DNA of 22,260 bases. Origin: Pseudomonadota bacterium (GTDB taxonomy: Bacteria; Pseudomonadota; Alphaproteobacteria; Rhizobiales; Devosiaceae). Position numbers and translations under genes: made by a program. Below, in pieces: positions 1-7,378 of the stretch; position 1 is the first letter of the stretch, and each line of letters starts with the position of its first letter. The notes below the pieces were generated by a model, which worked only from the letters and a program-made list of their open reading frames with translations, did not search any database and was not told where the DNA came from. The stretch lies in NCBI GenBank assembly GCA_023387585.1, contig JAEWHZ010000160.1, positions 1-22,260 on the forward strand, read 5' to 3'.

Positions 1-2134
1 TCTCCCAGATCCGGCTGCGCGAGATGAAGATCTGCTGGGTCACCGACACGAACATCAGCATCCCGATCAACGACATCGTCACGACGAGCACCAGCGTCCA
101 CCAATTGGGGACCCCGATCAGCAGCAATTGGTGATTGAAGATGAAGATCAGCGGCAGGATCGCCGTTCGCATCTCGTAGCGGAAGGCCTGGACGCCCGTC
201 CTCACGGGATCGGCGCGCGAAATGGCCGAGGCCGCGAAGGAGGCGAGGCCCACCGGTGGCGTGACGTCGGCCATCAGCCCGAAATAGAACACGTAAAGAT
301 GCACCGCCACCAGCGCCACGGCGAGCCCGTTGAGCGCCGCGACGTCGACGATCACCGGCGCGATCAGTGTCGCGACGACGACGTAGTTGGCGGTGGTCGG
401 CATGCCGAGGCCAAGGACCATGCAGATCAGGGCCGTCATCAGCAGCATGATCAGCAGATTGCCGCCAGAAACCGTGATGACGATCTCCGTCATGACGAGG
501 CCGATGCCGGTGAGCGACACCGTGCCCACGACGATGCCCGCCGCGGCCGTGGCGATGCCGATGCCGACCATGTTGCGCGAACCGGTGACCAGCCCGTCGA
601 ACAGGTCGGAAATGCCGGATTTCAATGCCTCGAAAATCCGCGACTGCCTGCGGAACAGGGCGATCAGCGGCTTCTGCGTGACCACCAGGATCATCAGCGC
701 AACGGTGCCGTAGAACGCCGAGAGGCCAGGCGAGAGCTGCTCGACCATGAGGCACCACACGAGCACGAACACCGGCAGGATGTAGTGAATGCCGGTGGGC
801 GCCACCTTGGCGGTATCGGGCAGCACCAGATTGGGATCGTTGGGATCGTCCTGCTCGAGGTCGGGGAAGCGCGCGCGGATGGCCAGAAGGACCAGGTAGA
901 GGACGGTGCCGCCGATGACGACGCCCCAGCTGGCCGCGGAGCCGAAGAAATCGCGCGTCCACCCCAGAAGCGCGCCGACCAGCCAGCTGAAGATGACGAA
1001 GCCGGCGGCCGTCATGCCGAACATGGCGGCGCTGAGCAGCTTGGGACGATGCTGCACGCGCGGCAGGCCCTTAAGGTTGTGTTTGCGCGCCTCAATGTCG
1101 ACGACATAGAACAGCGACAGGTAGGTCAGCAGCGCCGGGACGATGGCGTGCCGCACGACCTCCGAATAGGGAATGCCGACATATTCGGCGATCAGGAACG
1201 CGGCCGCGCCCATCACCGGCGGCATGATCTGGCCGTTGACCGAAGCGGAAACCTCGATGGCGCCCGCCTTGACGGCGGGATAGCCGACCCGCTTCATCAG
1301 CGGGATGGTGAAGGTGCCGGTGGTCACTACATTGGCCACCGACGAGCCCGAGATGAGCCCGGTAGCCGCCGACCCCAGAACCGCCGCCTTGGCCGGGCCG
1401 CCGCGGAAGTGGCCGAGCAGGGCGAATGCCACCTTGATGAAGTAGTTGCCGGCCCCGGCCTTTTCGAGCAGCGAGCCGAACAGGACGAAGAGGAAGACGA
1501 AGGCGGTGGATACGCCCAGGGCGACGCCGTACACGCCTTCCGAGGTCAGCCAGTACTGGGTGGCGGCCCTGGGGACGGACGCGCCGCGATGGGCGAAAAG
1601 GTCCGGCAGATAAGGACCGAAAAACGCATAGCACAGGAACAGTATGCACACGATCGGCAGCGCCACGCCCAGCGAGCGGCGGGCGGCTTCGAACAGCGCC
1701 AGCATGCCGACGATGGCGACGCCGATGTCGAGCGTGGTGGGCAGGCCGGGGCGGCGCGCCAGATCGGCCTGGAACACGAAGATATAGGCGGCGCTTGCGG
1801 CCGCGATCAGCCCGAGGATCCATTCATACCAGGGCACGTAGTCGCGCGGGGAATTCCTGGTCGCCGGATAGGAGGCGAACACCAGGAACAGCGCGAAGGC
1901 CAGGTGAATGGCGCGCGCCTCGGTGGCGTTGAACACCCCGATCCGCAACTGGAAGGGCAGGGGCGAGGCATACCAGAGCTGGAACAGCGCCCACAGCAGG
2001 GGGACCACGAACAGGACCATCTGGGCCGGGCGGCTGCGCGGCGCCCGTCCGCCCATATCGGCTTCGGCGACGAGCTGGGACAGTTCCTCGGCGGTTGCCG
2101 CCGATCGCGTGGAGGAGGGGCCTGTTTCAGTCAT
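1..2134 (-). CDS. TRAP transporter fused permease (TAXI type, DctQM fusion), C-terminus cut off by window edge
   Basis: Membrane component of a TAXI-type TRAP transporter, which moves a substrate delivered by the periplasmic binding protein across the inner membrane using an ion gradient. The frame is open from the ATG at 2134 to base 1 (711 codons) without a stop, so the 3' end lies outside the window. Many hydrophobic segments are visible. The TRAP large-subunit signatures are clear: GSSVANVVTTGTFTIPLMKR near residue 263, GLGMPTTANY near residue 575, and ADVTPPVGLASFAASA near residue 620. The first ~200 residues hold extra membrane segments, as in the 4TM/12TM fusion family. The sequence after residue ~640 (a PLIFIFNHQLLL-like stretch) resembles the C-terminal extension (DUF3394-like) of this family. 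It lies downstream of the TAXI binding-protein gene on the same strand, 87 bases away, with a terminator-like hairpin between. The substrate is unknown. Confidence 0.93.
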   Translation of the reverse strand, partial: MTETGPSSTRSAATAEELSQLVAEADMGGRAPRSRPAQMVLFVVPLLWALFQLWYASPLPFQLRIGVFNATEARAIHLAFALFLVFASYPATRNSPRDYVPWYEWILGLIAAASAAYIFVFQADLARRPGLPTTLDIGVAIVGMLALFEAARRSLGVALPIVCILFLCYAFFGPYLPDLFAHRGASVPRAATQYWLTSEGVYGVALGVSTAFVFLFVLFGSLLEKAGAGNYFIKVAFALLGHFRGGPAKAAVLGSAATGLISGSSVANVVTTGTFTIPLMKRVGYPAVKAGAIEVSASVNGQIMPPVMGAAAFLIAEYVGIPYSEVVRHAIVPALLTYLSLFYVVDIEARKHNLKGLPRVQHRPKLLSAAMFGMTAAGFVIFSWLVGALLGWTRDFFGSAASWGVVIGGTVLYLVLLAIRARFPDLEQDDPNDPNLVLPDTAKVAPTGIHYILPVFVLVWCLMVEQLSPGLSAFYGTVALMILVVTQKPLIALFRRQSRIFEALKSGISDLFDGLVTGSRNMVGIGIATAAAGIVVGTVSLTGIGLVMTEIVITVSGGNLLIMLLMTALICMVLGLGMPTTANYVVVATLIAPVIVDVAALNGLAVALVAVHLYVFYFGLMADVTPPVGLASFAASAISRADPVRTGVQAFRYEMRTAILPLIFIFNHQLLLIGVPNWWTLVLVVTMSLIGMLMFVSVTQQIFISRSRIWE

Positions 2135-2167
2135 CTGAGCCGTTCGGATAGGTTCGGGGGCGGATCG

Positions 2168-2199
2168 AAAAAGCGGCGGCCCGGTTACCGGGTCGCCGC
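2168..2199 (-). terminator. Intrinsic terminator/attenuator between TAXI binding protein and TRAP permease genes
   Basis: Read on the minus strand, a 12-bp stem (arms 2188-2199 and 2173-2184, one A-C mismatch) closes a 3-base loop at 2185-2187 and is followed directly by five T residues (2172-2168). This is the classical rho-independent layout. It sits 22 bases past the stop of the TAXI gene and 33 bases before the permease start. It probably reduces read-through, so that the periplasmic protein is made in excess over the membrane subunit, or it protects the 3' end of the upstream message. Confidence 0.75.
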
Positions 2200-2221
2200 C
2201 AGATCGGAGTGGCGAGGCCGC

Positions 2222-3187
2222 TTAGAGCCAGCCGCGCTCCTCATAATAGCGCTGGGCGCCCGGATGCAGCGGCGCCGACAGCCCGTCGACCACCATGTTC
2301 TCTTCGACAAGGTTGCCCAGGGCCGGGTGCAGGGCCTTGAAGGCGTCGAAGTTCTCGAACACGGCGCTCACCAGCGCATAGACGGCATCGTCCGAAGCGT
2401 CCTCGGAAACGGCGAGGGCAGCCAGAACGCCGAACGTCTCGACGTCCGATTCGTTGTTCTGGTAGGTGCCGCCCGGAATGGTCGCATAGGCGTAGTAGGG
2501 GTTCGCCTCGACGAGGGCGTCGATATAGTCGCCCTGGATCGGCACCAGCTGCGCGCCGCAGGTGGTGGTCGGGTCGGCGATATTGGCCGAGGGGTGGCCC
2601 ACGCCATAGATGAAGGCGTCGATCTGATTGTCGCACAGCGCCGGGCCGTGCTCGTCGGGGCGCAGCTCCGAGGTCAGCGCGAAATCGTCACGCGACATGC
2701 CGGCGGCCTCGAGAATGATGTCCATCGAGGTCTGGGTGCCGGAGCCGGGGGCGCCGATATTGACGCGCTTGCCGGCGAGGTCCTCAAAATTCTCGATGCC
2801 GGAATCGGCGCGGGCGACGAGCGTGAAGGGCTCGGGGTGCAGCGACATCACGGCGCGCAGGCCGTCCCACGGACCCTGCTCGGCGAAATCGGCTTCGCCA
2901 TTGACCGCGTAGAACATCACGTCGGATTGGGTGACGCCGACATCGAGCTCGCCCTGGCGCACGGCGTTGAGATTGTAGACCGAGGCGGCCGTCGATTCGA
3001 CGGAGCAGCGGAAGCCGTGCTCGGCGCGGGTTTCGTTCATCAGGCGGCAGATCGCGCCGCCGGCTGCATAATAGACGCCAGTAACACCACCGGTGCCAAT
3101 GGTAAGGAATTGCTGCTGGGCAGCGGCAGGCAATGCGGCTGAGAGCATTACGCTTGCGGCAAGGGCAGGCACTATAAACTGCTTCAT
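2222..3187 (-). CDS. TAXI family TRAP transporter solute-binding protein
   Basis: Periplasmic receptor (321 aa) of the TRAP system whose membrane subunit is encoded next. A Sec signal peptide covers about residues 1-23 (MKQFIVPALAASVMLSAALP followed by AAA, cleavage probably before QQQ). The mature protein begins FLTIGTGGVTGVYYAAGGAI, the hallmark start of TAXI proteins, followed by VESTAASVYNLNAVRQGELD and VNIGAPGSGTQ; all three are family motifs. Length is normal for the family. The ATG at 3187 is preceded by a purine-rich AGGAAAGAAGA stretch. Characterised TAXI proteins bind small carboxylates or amino acids such as glutamate, but the ligand here cannot be assigned. The divergent neighbour is a D-amino-acid dehydrogenase, which makes an amino-acid-like ligand a reasonable guess. 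Confidence 0.95.
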   Translation of the reverse strand: MKQFIVPALAASVMLSAALPAAAQQQFLTIGTGGVTGVYYAAGGAICRLMNETRAEHGFRCSVESTAASVYNLNAVRQGELDVGVTQSDVMFYAVNGEADFAEQGPWDGLRAVMSLHPEPFTLVARADSGIENFEDLAGKRVNIGAPGSGTQTSMDIILEAAGMSRDDFALTSELRPDEHGPALCDNQIDAFIYGVGHPSANIADPTTTCGAQLVPIQGDYIDALVEANPYYAYATIPGGTYQNNESDVETFGVLAALAVSEDASDDAVYALVSAVFENFDAFKALHPALGNLVEENMVVDGLSAPLHPGAQRYYEERGWL

Positions 3188-3245
3188 GGGTCTTCTTTCC
3201 TCAGAATGGTCGTTTGGCTACGGCCTCTTTGGCGAACCTGTGGGC

Positions 3246-3274
3246 ATCTAAGAGGTAAAATGCGCTTCACACAA
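3246..3274 (-). promoter_or_regulatory. Possible promoter for the TAXI-TRAP operon
   Basis: On the minus strand, TTGTGT (3274-3269) and TTAGAT (3251-3246) are separated by 17 bases in the 167-base divergent gap between the TAXI gene and the dehydrogenase gene. Spacing is ideal but each hexamer matches only about half of the sigma-70 consensus, so this is a weak prediction. Confidence 0.25.
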
Positions 3275-3354
3275 GCCTTGCCGGGCGCTAACCCCGGGAG
3301 GGCGGCAGCGGACGCAGCCGCATCCCTCGGCCCGCCGGAAGGAAAGGTCGCCAG

Positions 3355-4602
3355 TTGAACGTCATCGTGATCGGGGCCGGCGTCGTCGGCATGAGCACCG
3401 CCTGGAGGCTGGCCAGCGACGGCCATCAGGTCCGCGTCGTCGACAAAGCCGCCGGCGTCGGAACCGGAACGAGCTTCGCCAATGGCGGCCAGCTCAGCTA
3501 TTCCTACGTGGCGCCGCTGGCCGATCCCTCCGTGTGGGCGCAATTGCCCAAGCTCCTCACCGATCCCGCATCGCCGGTTCAGTTCCGGCCCGGATTCGAT
3601 CCCTTCCAGTACCGATGGCTGCTGGCGTTCCTCGCGGCCTGCAACAAGCGACAGGCCACACTGACCATCGACCGGCTGGGCATGCTCGCCGACCTGAGCA
3701 AGGCCGTACTGCATCGAAGCGAGGAGCTGAAGGCGATCGAGTTCGACTGGCTGCGGTCGGGAAAGCTCGTCGTCTATTCGAGCGCGGCGAGCTTTGCCGG
3801 CGCGCGCGCCCATGCCGATCACCAGATCGCGGCGGGCACGGACAGGCGCGTGCTGACGGGCGCCGAGGCCTGCCTCGAGGTCGAGCCCGCGCTGCGGCCC
3901 ATCGCCCACCGGCTGGTGGGCGGGCTGTTCTCGCCCGGCGACGAGGCCGGCGACGCCTATCGCTTCACCAAGGGCCTCGAAGCCCTTGTCGCCGCAAAGC
4001 TCGGCCCAGAGGCCATCATGCTGGAAACGCCCGTCGAGGCACTGGTGATGGATAAAGGGCGCGTGCGCGCGGCGCGCACCGGGCGCGGCGACATGGAAGC
4101 GGATATCTTCATTCTTGCCAACGGCATGGGCGCGCGCCAGCTGGGCCGCTCGGCGGGCCTCGACCTGCCGATCTACCCGCTCAAGGGCTATAGCGCCACG
4201 GCGCCGGTCGCCAGCGAGAGCAGTGCGCCGACGGTCTCCATCACCGATGCCGCCCGCAAGGTGGTCTATGCGCGCCTCGGCTCGACCATCAGGCTGGCCG
4301 GGGCGGCCGACCTCGTCGGCGCGGGCCTCGACATCGACCAGAAACGGACCGCCCGCCTGATCGCCGATGCCCGGACCGATTTCCCCGATGCCGCCGACTG
4401 GCAAGCCGCGCGCCTCTGGGCCGGCCTGCGTCCCGCCACGCCCACCGGCATGCCGGTCCTGGGCCGCAAAGGCGCCGAAAACCTGCTGCTCAACGTCGGC
4501 CACGGCGCCCTCGGCTTCACCCTCGCCCTCGGCGCCGCCGACCTCATCGCCCGCTCCCTGTCCGGCTCGGGAACGCCTGCGGAGATCGCTCACTTCGCGT
4601 AG
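3355..4602 (+). CDS. dadA: D-amino acid dehydrogenase (DadA-like FAD oxidoreductase)
   Basis: FAD-dependent dehydrogenase (415 aa) of the DadA/DAO family, which oxidises a D-amino acid to the 2-oxo acid and ammonia and passes electrons to the respiratory chain. The FAD-binding Rossmann motif GAGVVG is at residues 7-12, with an acidic residue (D30) ending the second strand. It follows E. coli DadA along its length: SFANGGQLSYSYVAPLADP (about 40-58), the VEPAL segment, YPLKGYS, then GLRPATPTGMPVLGR and NVGHGALGFTLALG near the C-terminus. Translation probably starts at TTG 3355, because GGAAGGAAAGG lies 7 bases upstream and no better in-frame ATG exists before the Rossmann motif. It may be inner-membrane associated. 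Substrate range is open; some relatives act on other secondary amines or imino acids. It is divergent from the TAXI-TRAP genes. Confidence 0.9.
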   Translation: MNVIVIGAGVVGMSTAWRLASDGHQVRVVDKAAGVGTGTSFANGGQLSYSYVAPLADPSVWAQLPKLLTDPASPVQFRPGFDPFQYRWLLAFLAACNKRQATLTIDRLGMLADLSKAVLHRSEELKAIEFDWLRSGKLVVYSSAASFAGARAHADHQIAAGTDRRVLTGAEACLEVEPALRPIAHRLVGGLFSPGDEAGDAYRFTKGLEALVAAKLGPEAIMLETPVEALVMDKGRVRAARTGRGDMEADIFILANGMGARQLGRSAGLDLPIYPLKGYSATAPVASESSAPTVSITDAARKVVYARLGSTIRLAGAADLVGAGLDIDQKRTARLIADARTDFPDAADWQAARLWAGLRPATPTGMPVLGRKGAENLLLNVGHGALGFTLALGAADLIARSLSGSGTPAEIAHFA

Positions 4603-4605
4603 GGG

Positions 4606-4633
4606 TCGACCCCTCGCGCACCGCGCCTATAGT
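4606..4633 (+). promoter_or_regulatory. Possible promoter before the DRE-TIM enzyme gene
   Basis: TATAGT (4628-4633, one mismatch to the -10 consensus) lies 16 bases after TCGACC (4606-4611, four of six -35 matches) in the 70-base gap between dadA and the next gene. The -35 sits inside a perfect 10-bp palindrome, GGGTCGACCC (4603-4612). This may let the downstream pair be transcribed independently of dadA. Confidence 0.3.
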
Positions 4634-4672
4634 CGCAGGCGCCGCCATATTGCCAGAACAGGATTACCGACC

Positions 4673-5896
4673 ATGCAGGATAACGTCACGAAGCCATGGG
4701 ACCGGCCGCATTGGGTTACGAGCCAGCATAATTTCGACCCTGCCATCGCCGTGCCGCCGCACCCGGTGGTGCTTCATGACCTGACGATCCGCGACGGCGA
4801 GGAGGCGGCGGGGCTGTCGTTCACCACCGCCGACAAGGTGCGCATCGCCGAGGGGCTGGCCCGCCTGGGCATCCGGCGCACGGAAGTGTTCCTCACCGTT
4901 CCCGGCTGGCAGGAGGTGATCCGCGCCATCCTCGCGCGCGAGCTGGGCATGGATCTGTGGGTCACCTGGCAGCCCGGCCGCGTCGAGACCGCGCTCGAGC
5001 TCGGCGTCCGCCACGTCATGGTCTGGTACCGGATCGGCCAGGCCTTTCAGGACCATGTCATCCAGAAAAGCCGCGCCGAGCTCATGGACCAGATGCTGGA
5101 GCAGGTGCGCGCCGCGCGCGCGGCGGGGGCGCGGATCAACCTGTTCCTTCCCGAATGCACCCGCGCTGACATCGCCCACATCACCGAGGCGGCGCAGGCC
5201 GCCGAGCGGGAGGGCGCCCATGCCGTCACGGTGGTCGACAGCCAGGGCATCGCCCGTCCCGGCGCCATTTCCTGGCTGGTGCGGCACCTCAAAAGCGTGA
5301 CGAATCTCGAGGTGGAGGTGCACTGCCACAATGATTTCGGGCTCGCCGTCGCCAATGTGCTCGGCGGCTATGAAGGCGGCGCCGATGTGTTGCAGGTGTC
5401 GCTCAACGGCATCGGCTACCGGGCCGGCAACGCCGCCATGGAGGCGGTGGCGATGGCGCTGGAGGCGCTTTACGGCGTCGACACCGGGCTCAAACTCGAC
5501 CTGCTGCCCGAGCTTTGCGGCCTGGTCGAAGAGATTTCCGGCCTCCCCAACGGCTATTTCAAGCCGATCGTGGGCGAGGGCGCCTTCCACTACGAGCAAT
5601 GGAGCCCGATGGCCGCTTTCGAAGCCGCCGGCGAGCGCCGCTATGCCTATCCCTTCGAGCCGGAGGTGGTGGGGCGCGTTCCGCATCTCGTCGTCGGCAA
5701 ATGGAGCGACACCGGCGCGGTGCTGCAAAAGCTGCGCGATTATGGCCTTACCGCCGATGCCGATGCGGTCAGGCGCATCCTCACCCGCGCCCAGCGGCTG
5801 GGCGCCTCGCTCCACCGCCCGCTGCACGATTCCGAGTTCATCGCCATCGCCGAAGGCGAGGGCGCAACGGACGTTCCCGAAACGTTTTCGCGATGA
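4673..5896 (+). CDS. DRE-TIM family acyltransferase/lyase, homocitrate or isopropylmalate synthase-like
   Basis: HMGL-like (DRE-TIM metallolyase) enzyme, 407 aa. The N-terminal TIM-barrel signature is LTIRDGEEAAGLSF (37-50), with catalytic R40 and metal ligand D41. The second metal site is HCHNDFG (H217, H219). The motif NGIGYRAGN (245-253) is the position where Claisen-condensing members (LeuA, NifV, homocitrate and citramalate synthases) usually have GIGERAGN; E is replaced by Y here. The usual GKHSG near the C-terminal part reads GKWSD (342-346). It is therefore a divergent synthase-type member that probably condenses acetyl-CoA with a 2-oxo acid or does the reverse; the substrate is not predictable. 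The start at ATG 4673 is preceded by AGGA. The stop overlaps the next start (ATGA, 5893-5896), so it is translationally coupled to the NnrU gene. No LeuA regulatory domain is present. Confidence 0.85.
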   Translation: MQDNVTKPWDRPHWVTSQHNFDPAIAVPPHPVVLHDLTIRDGEEAAGLSFTTADKVRIAEGLARLGIRRTEVFLTVPGWQEVIRAILARELGMDLWVTWQPGRVETALELGVRHVMVWYRIGQAFQDHVIQKSRAELMDQMLEQVRAARAAGARINLFLPECTRADIAHITEAAQAAEREGAHAVTVVDSQGIARPGAISWLVRHLKSVTNLEVEVHCHNDFGLAVANVLGGYEGGADVLQVSLNGIGYRAGNAAMEAVAMALEALYGVDTGLKLDLLPELCGLVEEISGLPNGYFKPIVGEGAFHYEQWSPMAAFEAAGERRYAYPFEPEVVGRVPHLVVGKWSDTGAVLQKLRDYGLTADADAVRRILTRAQRLGASLHRPLHDSEFIAIAEGEGATDVPETFSR

Positions 5897-6582
5897 TCCA
5901 GTTCGGAATCGCCGTGTCGGTCTTCGTGCTGACCCATCTCGTCCCCGCCGTTCCCGCCATCCGGCAGGGACTGATCGCGCGACTGGGCCAGAAGGGCTAC
6001 ACGATCCTTTTCTCCGTCGTCTCGCTCGCCAGCCTGACCTGGGTGATCGTGGCCATGCTCAACGCCCCGATGGTGCTGCTCTGGGACAGCGCGGGCTGGC
6101 AGGCCTGGACGACGCTCATCCTCACGCCTGTCGGGCTGTTCCTGGTGGCGGCCGGCCTGATGAGCCCCAATCCGCTTTCGCTGTCGCTGTTCCCGGGAGT
6201 GGAGCGGAACAGGGGGGCCATCGTACTGGTGACGCGCCATCCGGTGTTCTGGGGCGTCCTGCTCTGGGCCCTGAGCCACATTCCGCCCAATGGCGACGTG
6301 CGCTCGCTGGCGCTGTTCTCGCTGCTCGCCGCGCTGGCCGCCGCCGGCTTCTGGCTGGGCGACCGCCGCGCCCGCCGCAAGCACGGCGCGCGCTGGGCCG
6401 AACTAGCCGAGAACACCTCGATCCTGCCTTTCGCGGCAACGCTCGCCGGGCGCAACCGCCTGCGCATCGACCTGCCGATGGTCCTCGCTTTGGTCCTGTC
6501 GGCGGCAATCGCCTGGTGGCTGCTGGCCGGGGGACACGCGGCGCTGTTTGGCGTCGATCCGCTGGCGGCGACGCAGTATTGA
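5893..6582 (+). CDS. NnrU family integral membrane protein
   Basis: Integral membrane protein of 229 aa with about six hydrophobic segments: residues ~1-16, 36-54, 72-93, 115-130, 138-155 and 196-214. The motif TRHPVFWGVLLWALSHIPPN, followed by GDVRSL, is diagnostic for the NnrU family, as is the terminal LFGVDPL. NnrU was first noted near denitrification genes, and members occur widely in alphaproteobacteria; the fold resembles isoprenylcysteine methyltransferase-like membrane proteins. The biochemical role is not established. The ATG overlaps the stop of the preceding DRE-TIM gene by four bases. No nitrogen-oxide reductase genes are visible nearby, so a denitrification role is not supported here. 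It ends 13 bases from the convergent HAD gene. Confidence 0.9.
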   Translation: MIQFGIAVSVFVLTHLVPAVPAIRQGLIARLGQKGYTILFSVVSLASLTWVIVAMLNAPMVLLWDSAGWQAWTTLILTPVGLFLVAAGLMSPNPLSLSLFPGVERNRGAIVLVTRHPVFWGVLLWALSHIPPNGDVRSLALFSLLAALAAAGFWLGDRRARRKHGARWAELAENTSILPFAATLAGRNRLRIDLPMVLALVLSAAIAWWLLAGGHAALFGVDPLAATQY

Positions 6583-6595
6583 GGGCAATCCGCTC

Positions 6596-7378
6596 CTAAA
6601 AAAGATGCGCCAGCACATAGTCGGGCCGCACGGCGCTGCGCGGGTTCAACGGCACGCCGGTTTCGACGAAGACCGATGTCACGCCCGCACGCTGGCCGGC
6701 CAGGATATCAGTATCGAGCTGGTCCCCCAGCATGATGGTGCCGCCGGCGCCGATGCCGAGACGTCCCATGGCGGTACGGATAATTTCCGGGGCCGGCTTG
6801 CCGAGAAAGATCGGGGTGACGCCGGCGGACACGGCGATGGACTGGGCAATGGCCCCGGCGCCGGGCTCGAAGCCATCCGCTACCAGGCGGATCAGGTCCG
6901 GATTGGTGCCGATGAGATCGGCGCCGGCCAGGATATTGCGCAGCGCAGTCTTCATCATCGCATAGTCGAAGCTGCGGTCGAGCGCCACCAGCACCGCCGC
7001 GCACCCTTCATCCGCGAGCACGAAGCCGGCTTCGGCCATGCGCTCCTTGAGCGATCGCGAGCCGATGACGTAGAGCCCGCGGCCCGGCGCATATCTGCCG
7101 CGAATGTAGTCGAGCGCCACATCGGCGGAGGTGACGACCTGCTCGTCGCGGCAGTCGATCCCCAGCCGCCGGATCTTTTCGGCGAAAGCATCGGCGGATT
7201 TCTCGGCATTGTTGGTGACGAAGCAATAGGGAATGCCCATCCGCTGCCAGTGGTTGAACCGCTCCACCGCCCCGGGCACGGCGGCCTCGCCGCGATAGAC
7301 GATGCCGTCGAGATCCGACAGCACGGCCGAAAAGTCGAGCTCGTCGAGCGAGCGCAGCCGCAAGGGCTCTTTCGTCAT
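6596..7378 (-). CDS. HAD superfamily class IIA phosphatase (NagD / phosphoglycerol phosphatase-like)
   Basis: Cytoplasmic phosphatase of 260 aa, last gene of the eight-gene phosphodiester/ABC operon. HAD motif I is DLDGIVYRG (nucleophile D22, acid/base D24), motif II TNN (55-57), motif III lysine K194 in GKPAP, and motif IV GDQLDTD (218-224). The large C2 cap between motifs II and III, with LVALDRSFDY (130-139), is typical of class IIA enzymes such as NagD, AraL, p-nitrophenyl phosphatase and glycerol-3-phosphate phosphatase. Operon context suggests it releases phosphate from the monoester made by the two phosphodiesterases, for example glycerol-3-phosphate; this is inference. The ATG at 7378 overlaps the preceding permease stop (ATGA), which fixes the start. 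Confidence 0.9.
   Translation of the reverse strand: MTKEPLRLRSLDELDFSAVLSDLDGIVYRGEAAVPGAVERFNHWQRMGIPYCFVTNNAEKSADAFAEKIRRLGIDCRDEQVVTSADVALDYIRGRYAPGRGLYVIGSRSLKERMAEAGFVLADEGCAAVLVALDRSFDYAMMKTALRNILAGADLIGTNPDLIRLVADGFEPGAGAIAQSIAVSAGVTPIFLGKPAPEIIRTAMGRLGIGAGGTIMLGDQLDTDILAGQRAGVTSVFVETGVPLNPRSAVRPDYVLAHLF

Noticed and set aside
1092..1823. A 243-codon minus-strand frame
   Set aside because: It is a shifted frame inside the TRAP permease gene; the product is arginine-rich without motifs, while the permease frame is continuous here with conserved TRAP motifs.
128..3142. A 1004-codon open frame on the plus strand
   Set aside because: It lies antisense to the TRAP permease and TAXI genes; its translation is an R/D/H/G-rich low-complexity chain with no fold or motif. 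Long antisense frames are expected in GC-rich DNA.
3184..4593. A 469-codon minus-strand frame opposite dadA
   Set aside because: Antisense shadow; the plus-strand DadA frame has full-length family similarity and a good ribosome site.
5740..6384. A 214-codon minus-strand frame across the DRE-TIM/NnrU junction
   Set aside because: Antisense shadow with Q/R/H-rich content; both plus-strand genes are well supported.
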